From positions 39,922,791 through 39,986,790 of the forward strand of contig NC_081412.1 of NCBI RefSeq assembly GCF_030272615.1: DNA of 64,000 nucleotides, in the 5' to 3' direction. The translations under genes and the position numbers were made by a program. Source of the DNA: Cryptomeria japonica (Eukaryota; Streptophyta; Pinopsida; Cupressales; Cupressaceae). Below are positions 11,683-22,633 of this stretch, piece after piece. Under the pieces are notes generated by a model. The model was not told the origin of the DNA. It saw only the letters and a list, made by a program, of their open reading frames with translations, and searched no databases. Each line of letters starts with the position of its first letter. The stretch's first letter is position 1.

Positions 11683-12470
11683 TGTTGGCATTATGTGAAC
11701 CGACATGAGGACATAATGATATTGTATATTGTCATTGATGTCAATATGTGAGAAGAGAGAATCGACATATGTGAGAATCAGTATATATGCCAAAGTGAAG
11801 CGATATATTTGTTCAAGGTGAACCGACATGTCAAGGTGAACCAGCATATAGTTATGGGAACCGACACATTGAAACATTGTATGACTACCGGTTGGTAGTT
11901 TCTATTTTAGGGATTCCGGTTGGAGTACCTCAAGCCTGTGTGACTCAATCGGTGATCTTTGTGTGATGAGTTAATAGTATAACGTAGAACAGATCATATT
12001 GCCACGTCAGCCTTGTGCGTGTGAAGGATCGTGCATGAAGGAGACTATTCCTATCTACCTTGGGAATGTGCCAAGTTTGTAAATGGTGATAAGGCATGAT
12101 GGGTTTAGGGTTTATGCTACTGACCTATCTGTTTCCTATAAGGTCGATGTTGTGTTTCTTTTTAAAGTTGGTGGCAAAAGTTGTGTGTGTGTATCTAAGA
12201 TAAAGGATATGTGATTCTTGCCAAACCAGAGGAGAGAAGTGATACCTGCAGAGTGTAAGTGCAGAAGCTGAAGAGGAGCTTAAGCAGATCTGCATTGGCA
12301 TTGAGTGCTATCATCAGATCATTGTTATACCTGTTGATCTTTAACCACTTCAACAGTTGTGAAATCCCTTAAAAGGGTAGCCTTAACCAGCTTGCTATAA
12401 ATCCTTTAACAGGGTAATTTGAAGCTATTGAGTTCTTGAAATCCATTATTAGGGTAACTCGAAGCTATTA
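11683..12470 (+). repeat. C 5' LTR, left half
   Basis: Starts TGTTGGCATTATGTGAACC and follows 25324-26210 closely, apart from an internal stretch (about 25748-25880) that is absent here. It stops abruptly at gaagctatta/gcaccgag, where family B integrase sequence begins. Confidence 0.85.
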
Positions 12471-15054
12471 GCACCGAGAACTCCACAACAAAATGGAATA
12501 ACTGAGAGAAGAAATAGATCTATTGTGGATTGTGCCAGAACCTTGATGATAGAAAAGAAGGTAACCCAAACATTTTGGAGAGAAGCAATCAGCACAACAG
12601 TTTATACCCTTAACTGAGTACAACTGAAGAAAGGAACTTTGAAGACACCTTATAAAATCTGGTATGATAAGAAACCTAATGTAAGTTATTTTAAAATCTT
12701 TGGAAGTAGATGCTATGTACACAAAGATGACAAAAATGGCAAGTTTGATTAGAAAAGTGAAGAAGGAACATTTCTAGGATATTCTTCTAGAAGCAAAGCA
12801 TTTAAATGTCTGATCAAATCATCTAACAAAATAGTAGCAAGTGCAAATGTTAAAATTAATGAATTTGTAGAAAGAAATGATGAAGGAAATTCCAAGGAAC
12901 CAAAAGATTATGAAGGATTTGTATATGTTCAACCGAGAAGTTCTACCGAGAAGACTGTTGAAGGAAATGAAGAGGATATCCAGTTACCGAGTGATGAAGA
13001 AGATCATACAGAGCCTAGCAAGCTTATATTAGCCAAGTATGTCAGAAAGAATCATGCATCAAGTCAGATTATAGGAGATAAGGATGATCTAGTGATGACA
13101 AGGAACAAACTGAGATAGAACACATGTTTGATATCTGAATTTGAACCAAGAATAGTGAAAGAGGCATTCAACAGTGAAGATTGGATAAATGCTAAGACAA
13201 AAGAAATTGATCAAATCAATAAGAATGACACATGGACACTGGTCCCAAGACCGAAGGACAAAAATGTAATCGGTACAAAGTGGATTTTTCAGAAACAAGC
13301 TGAATGAAAAAGGTGAGGTCATTCAAAATAAAGCAAGACTAGTGTGCAAAGGTTATGCTCAAGAAGAAGGAATTGATTATGGTGAGACTTTTTCACTCGT
13401 GGCAAGACTTGAAGGAGTAAGAATATTGTTGGCATATGGTGCTTACACAAATTTTAAGGTATATCAAATGGATATCAAATCTGCATTTTTGAATGGTATA
13501 TTAGAAGAAGAAGTTTTTATTGAACAACCTGAAGGATTTGTTGAAGACAAGAATAGAGATCAAGGATGTAAATTGAACAAAGCTTTATACGGTTTGAAAC
13601 AAGCACCTAGAGCATGGTATGAGAGATTGCACTCTTATTTAATCAGAATTGGTTTTATAAGAACAAGTCAAAACAGTAATATGTACATGAAGAATGATGA
13701 AAATGGAATACTGATCTCAGCCATATTTGTTGACGACATTATATTTTATGGAAATGACTCTTTATGCAATATCTCTGGAAATGAAATGAGCAAAGAATTT
13801 GAGATGTCACTAATCGGTGAGATAAAGTATTTTATAGGTTTACAGATACTGCAAATGAAAGATGAGATCTTCATTACCCAATCCAAGTACATAAAGGAAA
13901 TCTTGAAGAAATTTGGAATGGAGGATTCAAAACCTGTAAGCACTCCTATGATTACCAACTGTAAATTATCAAAGAATGATGAATCTGCATCTCTTGATGA
14001 AACACTTTACTGATCTATGATTGGAAAGTTGCAATATGTTGTTCACAACAGACTAGATATAGCACATGCAGTAGGTATAGTTACAAGATTTTCTTCAGAT
14101 CCCAAGGAAACACACTTGATAGCAATCAAGAGAATTTTTAGATACCTGAGAGGCACTGAAGATTATGGCTTAGTATATTGGGCAGGCAACATTGATGACA
14201 GGAAAAACACAAGTGGAGGAGCTTTCTTTTTAGGAGAAAGACTAGTAAGTTGGCTTAGCAAGAAATAAGGATGTGTTTCATAGTCAACAACAGAAGCTAA
14301 ATATGTTGCTGCAGCATTAAATTGCACTAATATAGCATGGATCAAACAACTGTTGGAAGGTATAAATGAGGAAGTTACCAAGGCAGTAACTATATTATGT
14401 GACAATACCAGTGCCATTAACATTTCAAAGAATCCTCTTATGAACTCTAAGACAAAGCACATCTCTTTCAAATATAATTATCTTAGAGAAGAAGTTCAAG
14501 ACAAGAAAGTGGTGTTGGAGTATGTTAGCACAAAAGAACAAATAACAGACATCTTCACCAAGCCACTGCCAAGGGAGACCTTTGAGTATCTCAGAAGCAA
14601 GTTAGGGGTCCTGCCCCTATCTTCCATTCACTGAAAGAGTTCGGTGAAAGCATCAATTCAATGACTCTACAGAATATCTTTTGGGAGTTGATGCTGATTT
14701 ACACAATTTAGGAGGTGTTCTAAAGGTGTGTAGGAAACAATACATGAAACAATACAAGGAAAAGGAATTGAAGGACAAAATGCTCTAACCGAGATTGAGT
14801 AGATACATCACAACAAGGAATTTACTTCTCAGCGGAAGAAATTATGTTTTAGTTCTTTACTTTTTGGCATTGTTGTCAAAGGTGGAGAAGACTAATATAT
14901 AGGGGAGAAGATTGATGAACAAAGAGGAGAAGACTGATGTATGGGGGAGAAATCTGATACGAGGGAGAGCATTTCAGCATTTCAGCATTTCACAGCAATC
15001 TGAATCATTTAGGTCAAATCAATTGGTTTTGCCATCAATGCCAAAGGGGGGGAT
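12471..15054 (+). pseudogene. B1: Copia polyprotein remnant (integrase C-part, RT, RNase H)
   Basis: This aligns base for base with 18552-21145 of B2. It holds the integrase end (12471-12950), a linker, RT 13190-14010 with [14 protein letters not shown] and active-site FVDD near 13730, and RNase H 14017-14634 with CDNTSAINISKNP. It is dead: stops occur in the integrase and RT starts, a stop sits at 14011-14013, and about 45 bp is missing at 14179 compared with B2. That deletion removes the FTDADWAG segment, which holds an RNase H catalytic Asp. It shares the LTR at 15055 with B2 and has lost everything upstream of mid-integrase. Confidence 0.88.
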
Positions 15055-16541
15055 TGTTGGCATTATAATAGATAAAGGGAGATTGTTAGCATTTCAATAA
15101 GGATATTCAGAAGGTTGTTGATGATTATGGATATAACTGATTAAGGATGTTTACTGTCTTAATATTATTATTTTGTCATTGATGTCAAGAAATTGATTTT
15201 CTTATTCAGTATGATGTTACCATATCTTAAGAAGTATGTTTTGAAGAGAATTAAGATGTCGGTAAAAAGACACAGAAATAATATGGTGAATAAGGGGAGG
15301 AATAAGTTATTCAATGGGCAACTATTACCGAGTCAGACAATGATGAGATCATGATGTTTAGATTGTTTTGATATTCTACATATGTTGTTAATTGTAAGGT
15401 TAATACTATTCTATGTTACCGAGCAAAGAACCTAGTCGGTAAACCCTAAGGTTATTGCTATTGGTTAATGAAGGTGGAATCTCTACCGAGTAAAGTCTAG
15501 TATTCACCGAGTTGCAACCGAGTTATAACAAGATGCATTGAATGAATAAAAGCATTATTTAATGATGGAAGCTGATGAGCTAGTTATGATTAAATGATTG
15601 ATACAACATGTATGAAGTTTGTTAAGAATCTATGGCAATGAAAGATCGGCAGGAAGATCTACAGCTAAGATTGAACCGCAATACCTTAGCACAAGTTCCA
15701 AGAAATATATGCAAGTTCCAAGGCAAGGTAAAACATTTTCAGATCGAAGGATACATTGAACCTAGTCAAGTTTGAAGATCTGATGGCTATGATTGATCGT
15801 GGGAAATGTGATCAAGGAGATTAAGCGGTTAGCTATTGTTTATAAATAAGGAATTGTTGATAAACAATGTATGCAGGCAAATGTAAACACAGGGATGCTA
15901 CATAGTGATTACCGAGCACAGAAGCTTGAAGAACTATTTGAAAAATAGAGTATAGAGCCTAGCAAGAGGACAAGATAAGTCCTATGAATAGATTGTATTG
16001 AGAAAATAAGAATATGCTCTAGCATTTTAGATGTGAAGTTGCAGATATATTTTTACTACTGTTATTTTGTGAAGTAACAGAAAATCTCTTAACCAAGTGG
16101 ACTTAACAGTCTTATTTGTAAAACCCTCTAGCAAGGTGACATTCTGAGTGAGTGTTTGAAATCCTTTAACAAGGTCACTTCTAACAAAGTGAAGATCCTA
16201 ACAGATTTGAGGGAATTCCCTTAACCGGGTCACATCTAGCAATGTGTTTGTAATCTTTAACAGGATATCCTTTTAACCGAGCATACTCTAGAAGAGTATA
16301 TTTCTTAGTGGGTCCAAAATCCCATATTGGTTTTTCCCTATTTGGGTTTCCACATTAAATCTGGTGTTATATGTTTTGTGATCTTATCTGTTTATGAGTT
16401 TTCATGCTTTAATGTTTTTCTGATAAGGTTACCAAGGTTGAACCTATTGTTTTTATGGAAGATTAAGTTTGTATGTTTCACCCCCCCCTCTCATCTTCTT
16501 AGCTTGGCATCTATACTAAATATTTAGTATCAGAACTATCA
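15055..16541 (+). repeat. Family B LTR 1 (3' LTR of B1 and 5' LTR of B2)
   Basis: TGTTGGCATT...TATCA, 1,487 bp, nearly the same length as LTR 2 (1,488 bp). It follows B1's PPT and precedes B2's PBS, so one LTR serves both bodies. The start is ambiguous: a second PPT-plus-TGTTAGCATT unit lies 27 bp inside. A TATA-like tataaataa at about 15842 is framed by the inverted pair attgtttat/ataaacaat. The G-poor strand carries the cacccccccctctc box near 16480. Confidence 0.88.
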
Positions 16542-16543
16542 AT

Positions 16544-16555
16544 TGGTATCAGAGC
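16544..16555 (+). other. B2 primer binding site (initiator Met tRNA)
   Basis: TGGTATCAGAGC, perfect match to the standard plant copia site, two bases after the LTR end. Confidence 0.93.
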
Positions 16556-16607
16556 TTTGGACTCCGGGAAGAAAAAGTTGAAAGGCACTTGAGGCAAACA
16601 TCCAAAG

Positions 16608-17545
16608 ATGTATAAGAGGGATGCATCGAAGCTGAACAAGTCAAGTTTGTCTACATGGTAGAAAAGGATGAAGCTGCACTTATCAGGAGTTGGAGAATAT
16701 GTTGTATATTATATGGAGAATGATTTCATTACACCAAGCACCTATCCATTGACTATGGAATAGATAAAGGCAAAGCAAGAACATATTCAAGCTATGATTG
16801 AAATAATATATGCATTAACCGACTCAAAGTTTAATTATCTAGAAGGCTGCAATGATGCAAAGGCAATGTGGGATAAGCTCATATCTGTGTATGGTGGTGA
16901 TGAACATGTTCAAAGAGCAAAAATGGATAGTCTAAGAGGACAAATTGAATCTATGAGGATGAATGAAGGTGAAAACATAACCCAGTACAGTACAAGACTA
17001 AAGGAGATTGTTAATCAAATCAAAGGAGCAGGTGGAACTATTGAAGAAAAGGATATAACAAGTTGTTAAGAACCCTTCTACCAGCTTATGCAATCCGAGT
17101 ATCTGCAATCAATGACTTGAGGTCTGTACCCAATATGCCAGTTTCTTTAGATGCAACTATCGGTAAGCTGCATGCATTTGAGTTAAGTGATTTTGATAAC
17201 AGTGGGTCTTCGGTAAATAAAGTTGAATCTACATTCAGTTCTTTTCATATTGATGAATCTGATGATTACAATGATAGAATAACTAAATACTCTGAAGGGG
17301 ATCAAAGTGGAGCAAGTGAAAGATTTCGTAAGAATATGGAAAAAGTGCACAAACTGTATGAGGAAATCAGAAAGCAAGAAGAATTTGAAGCATTATTAGC
17401 CAGAAGGCTACTAAGAGGAAAAGGTAAGTATAAAGGAAAACTACCTTTGAAATGTTTTAATTGTGATAAAATTGGACATATGGCTTCTAACTATCCTGAC
17501 AAAGAAAACAGAAAGATAATCATTATAGAGGACACCGAGACTTGA
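16608..17545 (+). pseudogene. B2 gag (UBN2-type with one zinc knuckle)
   Basis: Starts at the ATG at 16608, 53 bp past the PBS. A TAG follows after about 17 codons and another lies near 16760. The core (LEGCNDAKAMWDKLISVYGG, SMRMNEGENITQY) is the UBN2 gag fold of plant Copia. After a one-base frame change near 17065 come the C-terminal part and a zinc knuckle CFNCDKIGHMASNYPD, in which the last Cys is Tyr. Gag would form the virus-like particle and bind RNA. The mutated knuckle and stops make it non-functional. Confidence 0.85.
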
Positions 17546-18087
17546 GGAGAAGAGATAAAAAGACATGCCTAATAGCTGATGAGGAATTCAATGATGATAA
17601 ATCAGATGAAACAGATACAGAGGAAGTTGTTTATGTGGCTATTAAAGATGGATCAGATGAAGAAAGGTATGAAGAAAAAGCTTTAGTATCTCATATAAAT
17701 ACTAATGATTCTTGGATCATAGATAGTGGATGCTCACATCACATGACAGGTGATAAACACAAGTTTGTTATATTAGAAGATTATGATGGAGGATATGTAA
17801 GATTTGGTAATGATGCACCATGTCCGGTAAAAGGTAAAGGATCCATAACACTTCTTGACAGTGAAAAATACAATGATGTTTATTGGGTTGAAGGTTTGAA
17901 ATATAATTTGTTGAGTGTAGCACAGCTAAACAACACATGCTACCAAATAAAATTTCAGAATGGAAGTGTCAAAGTTCATGACAAGCATGGAAAGTTAGCT
18001 GCTACTGGGACACAAACAAAAGGTAACACATTTCACCTTGACTCAACTCGGAATAATTGTCTTTATGCAAAGATAGATGATACCTAG
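17542..18087 (+). CDS. B2 aspartic protease and start of GAG-pre-integrase domain
   Basis: A continuous 181-codon open segment with an acidic lead (DDKSDETDTEEVVYV). The protease active site is in SWIIDSGCSHHMTGD near 17710-17750: Copia D-S-G with Cys after Gly, a common variant. VKGKGSITLL and KYNLLSVAQL are typical downstream blocks. The pre-integrase domain continues past a stop at 18088 as LWHKRFCHVNFDNL. Its job in an intact element is to cleave the polyprotein. Confidence 0.85.
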   Translation: MRRRDKKTCLIADEEFNDDKSDETDTEEVVYVAIKDGSDEERYEEKALVSHINTNDSWIIDSGCSHHMTGDKHKFVILEDYDGGYVRFGNDAPCPVKGKGSITLLDSEKYNDVYWVEGLKYNLLSVAQLNNTCYQIKFQNGSVKVHDKHGKLAATGTQTKGNTFHLDSTRNNCLYAKIDDT

Positions 18088-19005
18088 TTATGGCATAAAA
18101 GGTTTTGTCATGTAAATTTTGATAATCTGATCAAAATAAGTAAGAAGCACCGAGCAAGAGGTCTACCAAGTCTTGAGAAACCTGATAATGCTATATGCTG
18201 AGGATGTCAGATGGGTAAGATGACAAGATCAAGCTTTACAAGTAAGTCATACACTTCTAAGGGAATTTTAGATCTTGTGCATACTGATCTTTGTGGTCCT
18301 ATGAAAGTTCAAAGTTATTATGGTGACAAATATTTCATATTATTTGTGGATGATTATTCAAGGATGATGCTAGTAATGTTTTTAAAAGAAAAATCAGAAG
18401 CTTTTCAAATGTCTAAATGGTAAAAGGCATGAGTTGAAAATGAAACAGGAAGACAATTGAAATGTCTTAGATCAGATAGAGGAGGAGAGTTCACATCTGA
18501 TGAATTTACCTTATACTGCAATGATCATGGTATTAAAAGACAAGTCTTTGCATCGAGAACTCCACAACAAAATGAAATAGCTGAGAGAAGAAACAGATCT
18601 ATTGTGGATTGTGCCAGAACCTTGATGATAGAAAAGAAGGTACCCCAAACATTTTGGAGAGAAGCATTCAGCACAACAGTTTACACCCTTAACCAAGTAC
18701 AACTGAATAAAGGAACTTTGAAGACACCTTATGAAATCTGGTATGATAAGAAACCTAATGTAAGTTATTTTAAAATCTTTGGAAGTAGATGCTATGTACA
18801 CAAAGATGACAGAAATGGTAAGTTTGATCAGAAAAGTGAAGAAGGAACATTTCTAGGATATTCTTCTAGAAGCAAAGCATTTAAATGTCTGATCAAATCA
18901 TGTAACAAAATAGTAGAAAGTGCAAATGTTAAAATTAATGAATTTGCAGAAAGAAATGATGAAGGAAATTCCAAGGAACCAGAAGAATATGAAGGATTTG
19001 TATAA
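18088..19005 (+). pseudogene. B2 integrase
   Basis: Retroviral-type DDE integrase. The first catalytic Asp is in VHTDLCGPM (about 18280), the second in SDRGGEF (about 18475), and the Glu is in TPQQNEIAERRNRS (about 18570). Beyond lies the Copia block with VSYFKIFGSRCYVHK. The zinc-binding H/C region before it contains a stop (18196-18201), and two stops near 18421-18430 break the core. The family C integrase at 22634 is a diverged homologue. Confidence 0.85.
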
Positions 19006-19186
19006 GTTCAATCGAGAAGACTGCTGAAGGAAATGAAGAGGATATCCAGTTACCGAGTGATGAAGAAGATCATACAGAGCCTACCGAGCTTGTATTAGCC
19101 AAGTATGTCAAAAAGTATCATGCATCAAGTCAGATTATAGGAGATAAGGATGATCCAGTGATGACAAACTGAGATAGAACACATGT

Positions 19187-20737
19187 TTGATATCTAAATT
19201 TGAACCGAGAATAGTGAAAGAATCATTCAACAGTGAAGATTGGATAAATGCTATGACAAAAGAAATTGATCAAATCAAGAAGAATGACACGTGGACACTG
19301 GTCCCAAGACCGAAGGACAAAAATGTAATTGGTACAAAGTGGATTTTTAGAAACAAGCTGAATGAAAACGATGAGGTATGTTGAAATAAAGTGAGACTAG
19401 TTTGCAAAGGTTATGCTCAAGAAGAAGGAATTGATTATGGTGAGACTTTTGCACCTGTGGCAAGACTTGAAGGAGTAAGAACATTGTTGGCATATGCTGC
19501 TTATAAGAATTTCAAGGTATATCAAATGGATGTCAAATCTACATTTCTGAATGGTATATTAGAAGAAGAAGTTTTTATTGAACAACCTAAAGGATTTGTT
19601 GAAGACAAGAATACAGATCAGGTATGTAAATTGAACAAAGCTTTATACGGTTTGAAACAAGCACCTAGAGCATGGTATGAGAGATTGCACTATTATTTAA
19701 TCAGAATTAGTTTTATAAGAACAAGTGAAAACAATAATATGTACATGAAGAATGATGAAAATAGAATACTGATCTCAGCCATATTTGTTGATGACATTAT
19801 ATTTTGTGGAAATGACTCTTTATGCAAGAGCTTTGGAAATGAAATGAGCAAAGAATTTGAGATGTCACTAATCGGTGAGATAAAGTATTTTATAGGTTTA
19901 TAGATACTGCAAATGAAAGATGAGAACTTCATTACCCAATCCAAGTACATAAAGGAAATCTTGAAGAAATTTGGAATGGAGGATTCAAAACTTGTAAGCA
20001 CTCCTATGAGTACCAACTGTAAATTATCAAAGAATGATGAATCTGCATCTGTTGATGAAACACTTTACCGATCTATGATTGGAAAGTTGCAATATGTTGT
20101 TCACAACAAACCAGATATAGCACATGCAGTAGGTATAGTTACAAGATTTTCTGCAGATCCCAAGGAAACACTCTTGGTAGCAATCAAGAGAATTTTCAGA
20201 TACTTGAGAGACACTGAAGATTATGGTTTAGTATATCACAAGAGAAATGATTTTAATTTAAAACTTTTTACTGATGCTGATTGGGCAGGTAATATTGATG
20301 ACAGGAAAAGCACAAGTGGAGGAGCTTTCTTTTTAGGAGAAAGACTAGTAAGTTGGTATAGCAAGAAACAAGGATGTGTTTCACAGTCAACATTAGAAGC
20401 TGAATATGTTGCTGCAACATTGAATTGCACTAATATAGCATGGATCAAACAACTGTTGGAAGGTATAAATGAGGAAGTTACCAAGCTAGTAACTATATTA
20501 TGTGACAATACTAGTGCCATTAACATTTCAAAGAATCCTGTTATGCACTCTATGACAAAGCACATCTCTTTCAAATATCATTATCTTAGAGAAGAAGTTC
20601 AAGACAAGAAAGTGGTGTTGTAGTATGTTAGCACAAAGGAACAAATAGTAGACATTTTCACCAAGCCATTGCCGAGGGACACCTTTGAGTATCTCAGAAG
20701 CAAGTTAGGGGTCCTACCCCTATCTTCCATTCACTAA
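19187..20737 (+). pseudogene. B2 reverse transcriptase and RNase H
   Basis: RT blocks: [57 protein letters not shown] and active-site FVDD near 19785. A stop at 19903 interrupts, then SKYIKEILKKFGMEDSK. RNase H: FTDADWAGN (about 20270), STLEAEYVAA and CDNTSAINISKNP, with another stop at 20623, finishing at LPLSSIH before taa at 20735. Apart from a stop at 19384, a stop at 19903 and one at 20621-20623 the frame is good, making this the best-preserved B copy. Confidence 0.88.
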
Positions 20738-20939
20738 CCAAGTTCGATGAAAGCATCAATTCGATGACTCTATAGAATATCTTTTGGGAGTTGGTGCTAA
20801 TTTACACACTTTAGGAGGTTTTCTAAAGGTGTGTAGGAAACAATATAGGGAAAAGGAATTGAAGGACAAAATGCTCTGACCGAGATTGAGTAGATACATC
20901 ACAGCAAGGAATTCACTTCTTAGCGGAAGAAATTATGTT

Positions 20940-21145
20940 TTAGTTCTTTACTTTTTGGTATTGTTGTCAAAGGGGGAGAAGACTAATATATAGGGGAGAA
21001 GATTGATGAACAAAGAGGATAAGACTGATGTATGGGGGAGAAATCTGATATCAGGGAGAGTATTTCAACATTTCACCATTTCACAGCAATCTGAATCAAT
21101 CAGGTCAAATCAATTGGTTTTGCCTTCAATGCCAAAGGGGGGGAT
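20940..21145 (+). other. B2 3' untranslated region with doubled polypurine tract
   Basis: Two purine boxes: tcaaagggggagaag near 20967 and gccaaagggggggatt ending at 21145, the latter touching the LTR. A third, aaagggagat, lies just inside the LTR. The same arrangement is present before 15055. Confidence 0.8.
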
Positions 21146-22633
21146 TGTTGGCATTATAACAGATAAAGGGAGATTGTTGGCATTTCAATAAGGATATTGA
21201 GAAGGTTGTTGATAATTATGGATATAACTGATTAAGGATGTTTACTGTCTTAATATTATTATTTTGTCATTGATGTCAAGAAATTGATTTTCTAATTTAG
21301 TATGATGTTGCCATATCTTAAGAAGTATGTTTTGAAGAGAATTAAGATGTCGGTAAAAAGACACAGAAATAATATGGTGAATAAGGGGAGGAATAAGTTA
21401 TTCAATGGGCAACTATTACCGAGTCAGACAATGATGAGATCATGATGTTTAGATTGTTTTGATATTCTACATATGTTGTTAATTGTAAGGTTAATACTAT
21501 TCTATGTTACCGAGCAAAGAACCTAGTCGGTAAACCCTAGGGTTATCGCTATCGGTTAATGAGGGTGGAATGTCTACTAAGTAAAGTCTAGTATTCACCA
21601 AGTTGCAACCGAGTTATAACAAGATGCATTGTATGAATAAAAGCGTTATTTAATGATGGAGGTTGATGAGTTGGTTATGATTAAATGATTGATACAACGT
21701 GTATGAAGTTTGTTAAGAATCTATGGCAATGAAAGATCTATAGGAAGATCTACAACTAAGATTGAACTGCAATACCTTAGCACAAGTTCCAAGAAATATA
21801 TGCAAGTTCCAAGGCAAGGTAAAATGTTTTCAGATCGAAGCATACATTGAACCTAGTCAAGTTTGAAGATCTAATGGCTATGATTGATCATGGGAAATGT
21901 GATCAAGGAGATTAAGTGGTTAGCTATTGTTTATAAATAAGGGATTGTTGATAAACAATGTATGTGGGAAAATCTAAGAATAGGGATGCTACATAGCGAT
22001 TACCAAGCACAAAAGCTTGAAGAACTATTTGAATAATAGAGTATAGAGCCCAGTAGGAGGACAAGGTAAGTTCTATGAATAGATTGTATTGAGAAAATAA
22101 GAATCTGCTTTAGCATTTTAGATGTGAAGTTGTGGATATATTTTTACTACTATTATTTTGTGAAGTAACCGAAAATATCTTAACCGAGTGGAGTTAACAG
22201 TCTTATTTGTAAAACCTTATAGCAGGGTGACATTTTGAGTGAGTGTTTGAAATCCTTTAACAAGGTCACCTCTAACAAAGTGAAGATCCTAATAGATCTG
22301 AGGGAAATCCCTTAACTGGGTCACATATAGCAATCTGTTTGTAATCTTTAACAGGATTTGCTTTTAACTGAGCATACTCTAGAAGAGTATATTTCTTAGT
22401 GGGTCCGAAATCCCACAATGGTTTTTCCCTATTTGGGTTTCCACGTTAAATCTGGTGTTATATGTTTTGTGATCTTATCTGTTTATGAGTTTGCATGCTT
22501 TAATGTTTTTCTGATAAGGTTACCGAGGTTGAATCTGTTGTTTTTATGGAAGATTAAGTTTGTATGATTCACCCCCCCGCTCTCATCTTGTTAGCTTGGC
22601 ATCTGTACTGAATATTTAGTATCAAAACTCTCA
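21146..22633 (+). repeat. Family B LTR 2 (3' LTR of B2)
   Basis: 1,488 bp, a close copy of 15055-16541, from TGTTGGCATT to CTCTCA. TATA-like tataaataa at about 21934. It ends exactly at an LTR terminus and the next base begins C integrase, so this right edge is an original insertion boundary. Confidence 0.88.

Larger units (their letters stand above)
16542..21145 (+). mobile_element. B2: full-length internal region of a Sirevirus-like Copia element
   Basis: Flanked by two family B LTRs, with PBS, gag, protease, integrase, RT, RNase H and double PPT all in canonical Copia order. The sequence CDNTSAINISKNP, the long LTRs and the doubled AAAGGGGGAGA tract suggest the SIRE/Maximus lineage. I infer the lineage from remembered family traits, not from a tree. 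It is disabled by scattered stops. Confidence 0.85.

Noticed and set aside
16544-16555. tRNA fragment
   Set aside because: Only the 12-nt complement to initiator-Met tRNA is present, as a primer binding site; no cloverleaf is seen anywhere in the window.
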